Of a stretch of 64,000 nt of DNA, positions 1 to 11,415 are shown piece after piece. The stretch spans positions 186,001 to 250,000 of the forward strand of contig JAJJXM010000076.1 in assembly GCA_024516155.1 (NCBI GenBank). The letters are read 5' to 3'. Both the position numbers and the translations under genes were made by a program. The DNA comes from Pyronema omphalodes (Eukaryota; Ascomycota; Pezizomycetes; Pezizales; Pyronemataceae). Positions within the stretch are counted from its first letter, which is position 1; each line of letters opens with the position of its first letter. The notes under the pieces are model-generated. The model saw nothing but the letters and a program-made list of their open reading frames with translations. It did no database searches and was not told where the DNA came from.

Positions 1-1414
1 ATAACGTTTACCAACCAGTTACCGACCCCAGTTGCAAAGGCGTTCCCTTTACCACGGATTTGCATAGGCTATCAATCGTTAGTAAATCCCAAATAAGGAG
101 GAAAAATTTGCTTACCATGACTTCGCTCATGTATGTCCAACTCGTAGGGCCAAAGCTCAGTGAAAAGCATATTGAGACCAAGAAGATCATCGCCACACCA
201 GCCCTTGATAAGTCCTTATTTTCGCCGTTTGGATTCTGTGAGTTAATAACCGCTTCTATGATTAAGCATAGTGTAATAGCAACCGTTCCGAATAACAGTG
301 GCTTCCTTCGACCAACTCTGTCCGCGATAAAGAAGATGAAGAAGCAATCTTATCGAATCATTAACCATCACTCATCACTCATTCAGTCAACCCCTCTCCC
401 CCCTCCCGGAGGGAAACTTACTAGTAACCGGGCCAACCACGTTATAAATTCCCGTCACCAGCAACCCTGTTTTATCTTTGAACCCCAGCGCTGAATACAT
501 ACTCGTCTGATAATAGTTGATAACATTGATTCCCGTAAGTTGAGTAAATACCTGCACCAGAGTTCCATGCATCAACCTCGTCCTCCATTCCGGAACCGTA
601 AACATTGGTTTCCACCCGGGAACATGTAGCTCCTTCTCCGCTTGTATAGTCTGATGAATCTCCCTGAACTCCGTCGCAATCCACTCATCATTACTTCCAT
701 CCGCATGAAGCCTATGTAAAATCCTCAACGCCTCCTCATTCCTATCCTTCTCAATCAGCTGTCTCGGCGACTCAGGAAACCACAGTAACCCAACCGCCAA
801 AAACATCGCCGGAACCCCCTGAAAAGCCAACGGAAACCTCCACGTAAAGCTCGTAAAACCCGGAGCATGAGCAGCCCCATACCCAATCCAAGTCGAGACA
901 ATAAACCCCACCCCAATCATCTGCTGTGCTAATCCAACTATCAACCCCCGACTTTTCGGATGTGCTAACTCGGCTTGATATACTGGAACTGCCATACTCA
1001 TGATTCCTACTGCCCACCCGGTTATGATACGTCCGATTAGAAGCATCGCGAGATGCATTGCTGCCGCTTGGAGAATGGCGCCGAGGATACAGACTATGGC
1101 CCCGATTTGGATCGACTGTCGACGCCCGAGTCGGTCGATGGTTAAGGAGCCGCTGAGAGCACCGATACAGGCTCCGCCGGCGAAGGTACTAACGATGGCC
1201 CCGAGAATTGGGGAATCGTTGCTGGTGTGGAAGAAGTGAAGGAAGTGTTGTGAGGCTATTACATCGGTCATTACTCCCGAGTCGTACCCGAAAAGAAATG
1301 ACTGGAGATGTTAATATCCTTCATCAAAAACCAAGGAACGCTGAGATGAGAAAAATTAGGGCTTACCCCAAGAGCTGCAAATGTCGCTAGGGAGAACGTA
1401 AATAGCTTCCCCAT
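1..1414 (-). CDS. MFS sugar transporter, 3' end beyond the window
   Basis: Sugar porter of the major facilitator superfamily (family 2.A.1.1), expected at the plasma membrane importing a monosaccharide or related polyol by proton symport. My exon reading is 1414-1367, 1301-422, 348-116 and 68 to beyond position 1, with introns of 65, 73 and 47 bp that restore one frame. Seen in the protein: a start MGKLFTF followed by FLFGYDSGVM in TM1, a DRLGRR loop near residue 72, PESPR near 192, QLTGINVINYY near 270, a second DRVGRR loop in exon 3, then SFGPTSWTY and PMQIRGKGNAFATG. These are the family signatures in the expected order; the last helices and the C-tail lie outside. A CACGTG and a CCCCAC stand about 130 bp upstream of the start and could be regulatory. 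The substrate cannot be told from sequence. Confidence 0.9.
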
Positions 1415-4019
1415 CTTGGTGGTTGGAAATACTGGTCCAAAAAACAAATCCTAAAGGAATTTTAACACCACGCGACGAGATCTAGAACCGGAGAGTATAT
1501 AAACAAGCTTCGGTCTATCACTGTAGCGAAACTATAGACGGACCCCACGTGAGGTGCCGATATCCCCGGTATGTGGGATTCAGTTATGATTCCCATCCTA
1601 CTATACCGGGTGTACATACTATTTACCCCAGGGTTTGGGTCCAATAGGCTAGAGTCTGGACTTTTGGTCATTGAATAAGGTTGGTTTGATTACTGGAGAG
1701 GCTGGCGCCGCTGGGAAACATACATATATAGGCTGCGAAGGAGAATAAGAAGGATCATACATAGGCTAAAGTTGAATTCCGGGGAATGGATTGGAGTTGT
1801 GCTGTTGATGAGCATGTCGGGTGATTGTTTGGTGGGAGGGAGTATATAACCGCCGCCTAATAGAGATGTAGCCGAAATAAAGTAATTGCGTGTATGGGAC
1901 GGAACTGGCTTGTCAAACTTTAGATGCTCTAATTGCGTGTAGTTATAAAGGCTTGGTATGGAGAGTTTATCATTTTTGTGAGTTGGAGGATTTTGATGAT
2001 GGAAGTATTCGTTCGGGCAGTACATAAATGATTTCACGTACGAAGTAGCGTCTTGCGCATATTCCCAATCAATATCCTTAATTAATCAGTAACAGTTTTC
2101 AGCCCCGTGTACTTTTTATTATTAATGATTAACCAGGGAATTTCCAAAAGATTGTATCGGGTTAAACATGTAAACTTTGGTTTAACGAAAAAAAAGTACT
2201 TGAAGCATAGCGAATTTGTCTGGTTTTGCGGTTTCCTGTGATTTTTATTTTACACTGCTTTCTTACACTTTCAAGTTATTCTTCTCTTTATTTATGTACC
2301 GACATTACATGCGCATAAATTCATCCCTACATAGCAAAAACGTTACAAATCAAGTATGCTTAAATAAGTGGCGTAAAGGCGGCATCAAGCGGAAGTTAAC
2401 CGATTCAATAACATCCTGCTTCTACATTACTTTTAACGATGCTGCGGCAATGAAACTCGCCAAGAGTGCATCCTGAACAAAAATACGAGTTGTTGACAAT
2501 AACCGTCCGGCGCTTGTATGTACATAGCCCTTCAACATCACGTGCTTGTGTAACACTAATCGTCACACAGCGCACAAGGCAGGGACGGTTTTATTTTTAG
2601 AAAATGAGGTGTTATGGGTGTAGGGGAAATTGGAAGGACTGCGGAATAGCTTGGGTGGTCTAGAAAAAACTGGGATGGGATTTGACGGATGTTGGTTATG
2701 CATGTCTGAGTGTATTGACGAGATAATAGAATACAAATTTACGTGAACCGGTTCGCCTCGATAGTTTATCAGGAGGATAATGAAACGTCCGCTATTTGTT
2801 TTTGCTACAGTTCTCTTCCAGATATCATCGAGTCTACTTTGCCATCAAACGGTATCGGAAGTCTTGTTATCGAAACAGTATACGACTTTTCAATACTCTA
2901 AATATCAAGCTCCTCAGCAGCCATTTGAATGCTGAAATGTACATGGAGCAGCGTATCCCTGAATCAAGCAGGACCCTTAGACAGTTGGATCTTCGTATCG
3001 GGACTTTCTGCTCTAGACACGGTCCACCCTGCGAAAGGGGAAACGGTTCAATTTTAATTTCTCAGTCTTGACTATTATGCAACTACAACAGGCAGAAATC
3101 TAAAGAAACTGGGCTTGAAATATACATGCAATATTTCATGAATAAGCTCCCCGTTCTCTTGTAACTGGTTTGAAAAAGCCCGACGTTATGCGTCCTAAGT
3201 TCCAGTGAAAGCCAAAACTAGGAATAAAAACGTTAAAAGGCGAATTCAATCTGTTATATTGTCGGGCCACAATTCGCTCCGTGACTCCTGTAGTATCAGA
3301 GGTGCCAACCGAGAACTGCATTGGAATGAATATTGCTTGGGGCGCAAAACCCATAGCTCGTGAGATTAAGTTGTAGCTATTGCTCAATGTAGGTAAGCAA
3401 TAACTTCACCTAGAGAACTTATGCAGTTAATACATGGCCACAGGCTTCACCGAACCATTAATGCAATGCATTGGTTGCTTCCAAAAATAAACAAACAATT
3501 GCCACGCAACAGAATACGACGGAAACCCCGTATGTTGAAGATTATATTTCCCGAAGAAAAAAGAAGTGTTCCTGCGTCTTGTCACACACGCATCTTGTAT
3601 TCCATCGGTTATTTATCACTGGATGCATGATGTTACCTTCGCTAAACCATCGCGGCAGCATATTCCTGAGAATTTCCATCGCTGCTGGTTACACTAATAG
3701 ACGAGGCTATGCTCGTTTCCTCAATAAACTTGTATCACCATAACTTAATATTCATGAAGATCCTAAGAATTCTACCTCGGGGTTACCGATCGGACTATAG
3801 ATTCAGCTACTTTAAATAGCTTCATCCGTATTCGCGAGATGAAATCTGCTTCTTGGGATGAATCAACTATCACTTACCTCTCTATGCTCACCATGTCCAA
3901 ATCCACAGATATAAAAGAAGACCTCTTCTCCCTTCCCAATCCTCCTCACTCTCAAGCAAAGCAACAGCTTCTCTCAGAGCTTTCAATATTTCTAGAACAC
4001 TTCAAGACGTCTATTCACA
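1415..4019. other. Intergenic region, no supported gene
   Basis: Promoter side of the sugar transporter followed by AT-rich DNA. The longest frames (about 1690-2037 minus, 2796-3071 plus and 3421-3743 plus) have low-complexity or stop-bounded translations with no family motif. I see no RNA gene or transposon domain. A relic gene around 2.8-3.7 kb cannot be excluded. Confidence 0.5.
3910..3917 (+). promoter_or_regulatory. TATA box of the secreted cysteine-rich protein gene
   Basis: TATAAAAG lies 103 bp upstream of the ATG at 4020. It is followed by a pyrimidine-rich leader, as is common in strongly expressed secreted-protein genes of filamentous fungi. Confidence 0.5.
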
Positions 4020-4928
4020 ATGAGATTTACCGCCGTCATCACCACGGTCTTCCTCTTTGCCAGTGCCGTATTTGCACACCCCTCCCCAGATGCCGATTAC
4101 GAAGCCGACTACGCCCTCATTTCCCGTGCCATCGGTTCCTCATGCAAAGCCCCCGAAGGAACCGGAAAGTGTGGTAAAGTTTCCACTTGTGGTGGTATCA
4201 CCTACAACAACCTTTGCCCGAAGGATCCCGCCGACGTCAAGGTAATTAACTTCCATAAAATCCCGAGCCAAAGTTCGTAAGCTGATATCCGCAGTGCTGT
4301 CTTGAGCTCACCTGCAGACCCAGCTCTGGAGGCTCTGGTCTTTGCCGTTCCAGGTCCCGTAATGGATGTTCCGGTGGTACCTTCGTTTCCGGTGCTTGTC
4401 CCGGATCTGCCGATATTGCCTGCTGTGTGAAAGGCAGAAGCACTTCTCCGAGTCCACCATCCACGGGACCAAAGATTCCGACCAACAAGTGCAAACCGTA
4501 TGTTATCAATAATGGATATAAGATTCTTAAGCAATTTCCTGGGCTGGTTCATACTGTCTGGTGCTATGCCAATAAGCCGGGTGAGCATGGAAAAGGACGG
4601 GCTTTGGATTTCATGGTTAAGGTGAGATATTGATACGTACCTCAGTTGAAATAGATTGCTCATTAAGGTGATAGCCGCATGCTGCTGGTGGTCGCACGCT
4701 TGCCGAATGGACCATGAAGAACCATAAGAGCTTGAATGTTATGTATGTCATCTGGGAACAGCGTATTTGGAATCCCTCTCGCGATAAGCAGGGACCTTGG
4801 ACTGGTTGGAGAAAAATGGAGAACCGCGGAAGCTGTACTGCAAACCATTGGTGAGGCGTTCTTTGAAACAGAAGGTGTGAATTTCGCTAATGCTTTCTAG
4901 TGATCACGTCCATGTTAGCTTCAACTGA
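4020..4928 (+). CDS. Secreted cysteine-rich protein with C-terminal peptidase-like (ARB_07466-type) domain
   Basis: Exons read as 4020-4241, 4295-4621, 4675-4850 and 4901-4928 (introns of 53, 53 and 50 bp). Residues 1-19 form a signal peptide ending in VFA-HP. A cysteine-rich segment follows, including a CSGGTFVSGACPG..IACC module seen in several fungal secreted hydrolases. A short Pro/Ser/Thr linker leads to the C-terminal domain. That domain has HGKGRALDFMV, then VIWEQRIWNPSRD, ENRGSCTANH and the terminal DHVHVSF. The spacing H-x6-D ... H-x-H resembles zinc ligands of M15-like/VanY-type peptidases, and this arrangement is known as the ARB_07466-like C-terminal domain. The role is inferred: extracellular, perhaps cleaving cell-wall peptides. 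The last intron makes a Cys after TANH where relatives often have an aromatic residue, so that junction is the least certain. Confidence 0.75.
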
Positions 4929-5461
4929 ATTGTCTCGAGAGGTTTGTGCTAGAAGTAATTATGCTACATGGTTAAGTTGAAATTTGATGGATTTTTGACA
5001 GAATGTGATTTGGGTTGAAGAGAATTGGGAAATTTGTCAGGGGAAATTTTTTATTTTACGCATTTACTCTTAATAAAGGAGATTATCTTCCAAATACAGA
5101 CCTTGATAAATTAAATATATGGTATTATCTGCTTTGCAAGTAAGAGGGCTCACAAATTAACCGTGCAGAGTGCCGCCAGTTGCCGTGGTTTCACTGTGAT
5201 GTAGTTGCATCACGGAGAATCACCACCGGTGCATATTTCACAACACCCAAAATTTTAGAAAGTGCGAGCGCTTTTCAACTGAAAGTGAAGCGGTGACATT
5301 TTCTGTTAGTTGGTTAATTAAGGAAGTCTTGGAAGACGGGTCCGTGTGGAATGTGGGGTTGCCCCGCTGCACGTCATCCGTTAGTTACCCGGAAATTAAG
5401 ATGAACACGTTAGAGCAACAGCTATCGATCGAGTGCTTGCTCGCCCATCACCATCCCCGCA
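4929..5461. other. Intergenic region with a short inverted repeat
   Basis: AT-rich 3' flank and the promoter of the downstream ZW10-family gene. It contains GTGATG (5196-5201) and CATCAC (5208-5213), a 6-bp inverted repeat around 6 bp that could bind a dimeric factor. Nothing else is recognisable. Confidence 0.4.
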
Positions 5462-8303
5462 ATGGCTTCCCCGGCTACAAATGCAGATGTTCTAGCCAAC
5501 ACAATCCTGAGCATAGCAACCGACGGGTATTCCCCAAGCTCGGATGAGCTCGCCAATACCAATCTTTCAGCTGAACATTTGCCCACGATCTTGCAGCACC
5601 TCGAAACTGCTAAGGAAGATGTGAAGGTTTGAGCTACCTCTCCAAAGATCAACTAGACAGCTCTCTGATGAGACATAGCAACAAGTTCGCACAATTAGTC
5701 GTGATAATGCTACCTCAATTGACTCATGGATCGGTCAAGCTCGACAGCTTCATTCCGATATCGAGGCGTCGAAGCTCCAGGCTGACGAGGTCTTGAAGCT
5801 CGACATGGAGGAAAAGGTACCTAAAATCACTAGTCGGAGAAGCTCAGAAGTACTGACAGAAATTGAGAGGCTCTTAGAGAGAGCCTGAATGACGCAGAGA
5901 CACAGCAGCAGTTCTTGATCGACGAAATTCAGTTCAACGAAACGCTCACGGGAATGCTCGAAAAGTTACAGCTTATCGGAACAACTTTGACCCAAGTTGA
6001 CGTCGCGACGAACCGCGGGGAATATGACCAATCTATCACGCTACTACTGAACGCTGAGGATGCTCTTAAGAAGCTACAAGGATTCGAGGGTATTATTATC
6101 GTCGGCCTGATGAAGGAGAAGGCAAAAATCCTAAGAAGGGAGCTTCTGGAGAAAGTTGAGGATGCGTGGAGTGGCATCATCAAGGTCGAAGCACGAAAAG
6201 AATCAGTTACCATTCGAAGGCATTTTGAGAGTATGACTCCCTTAAAGTCTGTAATGCCGGCCTCTGCTAAGGGAAATTTTAGTCTCGTCCATAACCGTAG
6301 AATCAGAGACCGTAGTAACTGCGCTCGATAAGTTCAATCTTCTTGACGCCAAAGTCGACGGCTTTCATCAACACATGGATCGACTATTCATCATGCCACG
6401 GCTTGGAACTCAACAAGGAAAAATTCCTACAATCATAATCGACGGCGTAGACCAGGAGACAATTAAGGTTGTAAACTACAACAACGACCTTCGTGCTGCA
6501 CGGTTATTTACCGATCTTCGGACTATAATTGAGTTTTTGAACGACCGGTTGCCGGCAGCTCTCATGTCAAAGCTCTCAAAAATTCTGATCCCTAACCTTA
6601 CTAGCCGTCTCATCTCAACCAGACTTTCTCTCTCAATACCATCCACTCTGGACGATCTCCCCGGGTTTGAGGAGCTTCTTGAAGAGACTAAACGATTTGA
6701 GGATGTGATCTACAGGAAGGAATGGACCCGGGAACGGGAGTTAAGTGATTGGGTGGAGAGAGCACCAAAAGTATGGTTGGCAAAGAGAAGGGAAACAAGT
6801 ATTGATACGACACGAAAGATTCTTGCAGCCGGTATTGGAAAAGTTGAGATTGTTGAGAGATCTGAAACGCAGACCGTGGAGGTTACAGCTAGTGAAGAAG
6901 CTCTGGTATCCGGTATTGCTGAGGCTTCCGGGGCCGATGAATGGAACTCTACGGCAAATAAACAAGAGAATGAGAAGATTCTGGACGCTCAGCCTGTCAA
7001 GGAAGAGGAGAAGCCAGTAGAGCCAGCAGGATTTCTCCAAGACGATGAAGATGATGACGCTGTTGATGGTTGGGGACTGGATGAGGACATTGATATGGAT
7101 GATCAACCAGTAGAGGAGCTCGAGAAAAAGCCAGAATCGAAACCAGAACCCACAGCAGTACCAACAGAAGCAGCTGAACCGCCTGCTGAGGAACCCGAAA
7201 ACGAAGACGCTCTACCAGATGATGATGAAATGGATTGGGGAGCATGGGGTGATGACGATGACGAGCTTTCGGTCGGCGTACCATCAACCACCGCGACGAA
7301 TCCTCGTAAAAAATCCATTTCAGAGTCTAAAAAGCCGGAAGCGGCTAAGGAGGTATTAACGTCTAAGGAGCCAGTCGCGCCCAAGGACACAACTACGGTC
7401 CCAGAAACTGTCAAGTCCCAGGAGATTACTCTGACTGAGAACTACACTATTACAGCAATCCCTACCGCCCTTATATCGCTAATCTCTCGACTTCTCTCAG
7501 AGGCCAACGACCTACAAATAAATCCAAAATACGCCTCTTCGCCTATCGCTCCTGCTGGCAAGGGTATCCTGACCATCCCAACTCTTATACTCGCTACCTT
7601 CCGCGCTCTGGCACCCCTTCACTACACGGATGGACTCAAGTCACACATGTATCTCTACAATGACTGTACTTATCTATCCTCTCACCTTCCGGAGGACATC
7701 AGCGAGAAGGACAGGAGCAAGATCTTAACATTCGGAAAGCGCCACTATTCGCAAGAAATGGAAGCACAACGTGCCATCTTCCTTGACTATCTGGACGGTG
7801 CACAAGGATTCGCCGGCTGCACATCTGATGCACTACAGCGTCAGGAGTGTGATGCGGCCATTGCTTCTACCATTTATCGTCTTCGCGAGTTACATTTAAC
7901 ATGGAGAACGGTTCTTTCTAAAAGCGCTTTGTACCAGTCAATTGGTATGCTCTTGAACACAATAGTCACCAAGCTTGTCAATGATATCGAAGATCTCAGC
8001 GACATATCAGAGCCAGAAAGTGTCCGACTCGCAAAATACTGCGGGGATATCATGGATCTTGAAGAAGAGTTGTTTATGAAAGTTGGGATGGCACAAATTT
8101 ACTGTGCCACTTGGACCAAGTTTGTGTTTGTCCGGCGTATTCTGGAGTCATCAATGGTTCAGATTATGGGCATGGTTAGAGACGATGGTATTTTGAAGAA
8201 TGTTTTGACCGCCGAGGAGATTGTAGAGCTGGTCAAAGCTTTGTTTGCTGAGAGTGAAATTCGTAAGCAGTGCATTGACTATGTCAGACGGGGTGGTCAT
8301 TAG
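5462..8303 (+). CDS. ZW10: ZW10/Dsl1-family vesicle-tethering (kinetochore) protein
   Basis: Exons read as 5462-5626, 5679-5816, 5870-6230 and 6283-8303, giving about 894 residues. The third exon follows a TACTGAC branch site and uses the in-frame AG at 5868-5869. ZW10/Dsl1 proteins tether Golgi-derived COPI vesicles at the ER with Tip20 and Sec39 relatives; in animals they also act in the RZZ kinetochore complex. The N-terminal 330 residues are helical with the family pattern of ISRDNATSIDSWI and EIQFNETLTGMLEKLQ. Residues about 400-560 are an acidic, low-complexity linker with two tryptophan clusters, DGWGLDEDIDMDD near 475 and MDWGAWGDDDDE near 538. The C-terminal part begins with NYTITAIPTALISLISRLL and contains ALAPLHYTDG and LYNDCTYLSSHL, the conserved middle of the family. 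The acidic Trp clusters match the COPI-binding lasso of yeast Dsl1, which favours the trafficking role. Confidence 0.85.
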
Positions 8304-8661
8304 TTAAACACATAATGTATTTATTGAAAGGTTTAATATTTCTTTTCCGGGGATAAGCGTTTTTGGAGTGTAATTAATTTATATGGCCGTATTTTACATG
8401 TGAACAGTTGATTTAATCAATAAAAAAAAATATGATGCCGCTTATGACGAATTCCCGAACATTGAGCGAACACTGCGGCAGCCATTGAGCGGGGAAGAGC
8501 GGGGACTTAACGCTAAGCGTGAGACGACAGGGGAGCTGCAAGCGGCCTAGACTGGTTGCACCAACCAACTGGGGTCAGCTTCCATCTCAACGTCACCACC
8601 TCAGTTGCCTCTCCGACCTCCGATCACGTCTCTCACTACTACATAACCGACCTTACTCTCC
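8304..8661. other. Short intergenic region
   Basis: 3' flank of the ZW10-family gene and promoter of VPS33. It holds a small palindrome ACGCTAAGCGT near 8512-8522 and no gene. Confidence 0.5.
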
Positions 8662-11092
8662 ATGGCTCCTGTGGTAGGCATCGACACTGCCAGTATTAAG
8701 GATACGAACCTCAAGGATCTTCTCGATCTCCTCGAAGGTGTACGTAAGAAACGCGCCTGACGTCCATGCCATAGCTGTGGAGCTTGAGCTAACGCGAGCG
8801 CAGGTGCGAGGAAAGAAAGTGCTATTTCTCGACAGGACTCTGAGCGGCCCTATCGGTCTTTTTGCTAAATTCTCTGTCCTACAGGTATGAGGAAGCTTCC
8901 GAAGTTGATTTCGCATTGAACAAAGCTGACTGGTGATTAGGACTATGGAGTGGATAAGATCTTTTGGTTGGATGAACCCGTAACCGAACATGCACAGAAA
9001 AATATTGTCTACCTCGCACGTTGCACCGTGAAGAACGCCTACGCGATAGCAAGTAAGCTTCACCTTGTTCACAGAAATTTCAATACTCCAATACTCCAAT
9101 ATCCCAATATTCGAGTACCCAGTATTACCTAGCTGTGGGACAATAATAAACGATGCTGTGAAATCTCTATACAGTATCGTCAGTCAATGTCCCTAGATTA
9201 AACGTTCAGTCATGGCTCTTTAAGCACGGATTTTTTCATGTTGCGTTTTTAATTGGCCAACGGCTAACATTTATTTAGACCAGATCAAAAATAATGCGAA
9301 GATTCCAGGACAAGAGTTTGAGTATTCAGTCTTCTTGACTCCTCGGCGTACACTAGTCTGCGACAAAATTTTTGAAGATGAGGGGATTTTGGGCGAGATC
9401 ACTATCCGAGAGCTGCCACTATATTTCCTCCCATTGGAGCCTGATCTCCTGTCGTTAGAGCTGGAGAGCTCGTTCGAGGAGCTCTACTTGGTACGTGACT
9501 TGGACCTGCACCCAACGGTGCCGCATCAATATCTTACCATCCGTTCGCCCAAAGCGTAAAGACCACACCTCCATATTTTACTCGGCTCGCGCGCTTATGA
9601 GCATCCAACGTCGACATGGTTTATTCCCACGCATCATCGGTAAGGGAGACCGGGCACGCAAGCTCGCCGACCAGCTGATTCGGATGCGGACCGAAGAGGA
9701 TGTCGAAGATGGGACTGGTCCGGGATCACTAGCTCCAAGCAGTGTGCTCGGGGAGTTAATTGTCATTGACAGAGAGGTCGATTTTGTCACTCCGCTAATG
9801 ACCCAACTAACCTATGAGGGTTTGATTGATGAAACTATCGGCATCAACAACTGTTAGTTACCCATCACCTCGGCTACTGCTTGCTGCTAATTAGATAGGC
9901 AAAATTGAGCTCGATGCTTCGCTTGTCGGACCTCCACAGCCTCAAACGCAGTCTGGAAATGTAGATGGCTCTTCGTCTAGGTCACCCGTACCCACTGCAT
10001 CACAGAAGAAGCGTCCTGTGCTTTTATCTTCCGAAGACAAGCTCTTCGACAATCTTCGTGATACCAACTTTGCAATCGTCGGAAGTCTTCTGAATAAGGT
10101 CGCCCGCCGCTTGAATGAGGATTACGAGGGACGTCACCAAGCAAAGACTGTATCCGAAATTAGGCAGTTCGTAAGCAAGCTTGGTGGTTTGCAACAGGAA
10201 CACCAAAGTCTCAGACTACACACCGGTCTTGCCGAGGAGATTATGAAGCAGACACGATCAGAAATGTTTAACAAAGCCCTGGAGGTACAGCAGAATCTCG
10301 TTGCAGGCGTCGATCCATCCACTATGCATGACAATATCGAGGAGTTGATTGCACGTGCTGCTCCACTTGAGTCTGTTCTCCGTCTACTTTGTATAGAGTC
10401 CTTCATGTCCGGTGGTCTCAAACCAAAAGACTTCGAGAACTTCAAGAAGGAGATATTACAGGCTTATGGTTACCAGCATGTACTTACACTCGATGCTTTG
10501 GATAAGTTGGGATTCTTCCAGTCGCGAACCACGGTAGCCGCTTCCACGGCAACCAGAACTTCGTACACCAACCTACGAAAACCTCTTCGTTTGATCGTCG
10601 ACGAGGTAAATGAGCATGAGCCAGATGATATCTCTTATGTGTACTCTGGCTATGCTCCTTTGAGCATTAGATTGGTGCAATGTGTCGTTCAGAAGCCTCT
10701 TATGACGGCAACTGTAAAGGGCCGTAGAGGAGAGGACGGAACAAATGCCGGTGTAAACGCTGGTGCAGTTGGTTGGAGAGGTTTTGAGGATATCTTGAAG
10801 AGTGTCAAGGGTACAACATTCGACGAGCCGCAAAGAGGAGAAGAAAAGGCGGTTCGCGCTAGAAATATTCTCAACGGCCAGAACGATAAGAAAGTGACCG
10901 TTGTGTTCTTTTTGGGTGGTTGCACATTTACCGAGATCTCTGCTTTGAGATTTATTGGAAGAAGAGAGGATGGTTAGTTGTCCTAATTGGCTGGTGAGAT
11001 AATGCTAACTGATGGTAGCGAAACGACAAATTGTGATCGGAACTACTGCTATCATTAATGGTAACAATATAATGAAGGCGGCTATGGCGTAA
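8662..11092 (+). CDS. VPS33: Vps33, Sec1/Munc18-family subunit of HOPS/CORVET
   Basis: Seven exons: 8662-8739, 8804-8884, 8941-9052, 9279-9490, 9555-9852, 9899-10972 and 11019-11092. Together they give about 642 residues, close to the usual Vps33 length. Vps33 is the SM protein of the HOPS and CORVET tethers and templates SNARE assembly at endosomes and the vacuole. Family signatures are VRGKKVLFLDRTLSGPIGL near the N-terminus, FLTPRRTLVCDKIFEDEGI, the run ARALMSIQRRHGLFPRIIGK, LGELIVIDREVDFVTPLMTQ and EGLIDETIGI. Near the C-terminus come VVFFLGGCTFTEISALRF and IVIGTTAIINGNNIMKAAM. The SM fold is complete. Intron 3 (9053-9278, 226 bp) is much longer than the others. Exon 4 joins as ELYL-RKDHTS, matching other fungal Vps33 proteins. 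Confidence 0.93.
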
Positions 11093-11415
11093 ATGTAGTT
11101 TTTTATTTATGAATAGATGATACCCCATTGTTGTTGCGATGTTACATTAAATCAGCTTCTGTGCATCGTCTATCGTCCATGCTCTTTATTAACCGTGAGC
11201 CATGAACTTGATAGCTCGTTACATCTTAGAACTACACATTAGCACTACACAGTACAGAAACCTAATAATTGGCTATATAAATTCGTATATAAGTAGTGGA
11301 CTTTAATGCGGCTCAAAGCTGCACGTGCTAAATGGCCACGATTAATCACTCGATACAGTATTAACGCGAACGCGTCTTCCGCGTCGCGACAGACAAGCTC
11401 CACGACAGCTGAACA
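11093..11415. other. Intergenic region between VPS33 and ORC3
   Basis: 3' flank of VPS33 and ORC3 promoter. An ACGCGAACGCGT-like stretch near 11363-11373 contains ACGCGT, the MCB element bound by the G1/S factor MBF in yeasts. That would suit a replication gene, but MBF control here is an inference. Confidence 0.4.
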
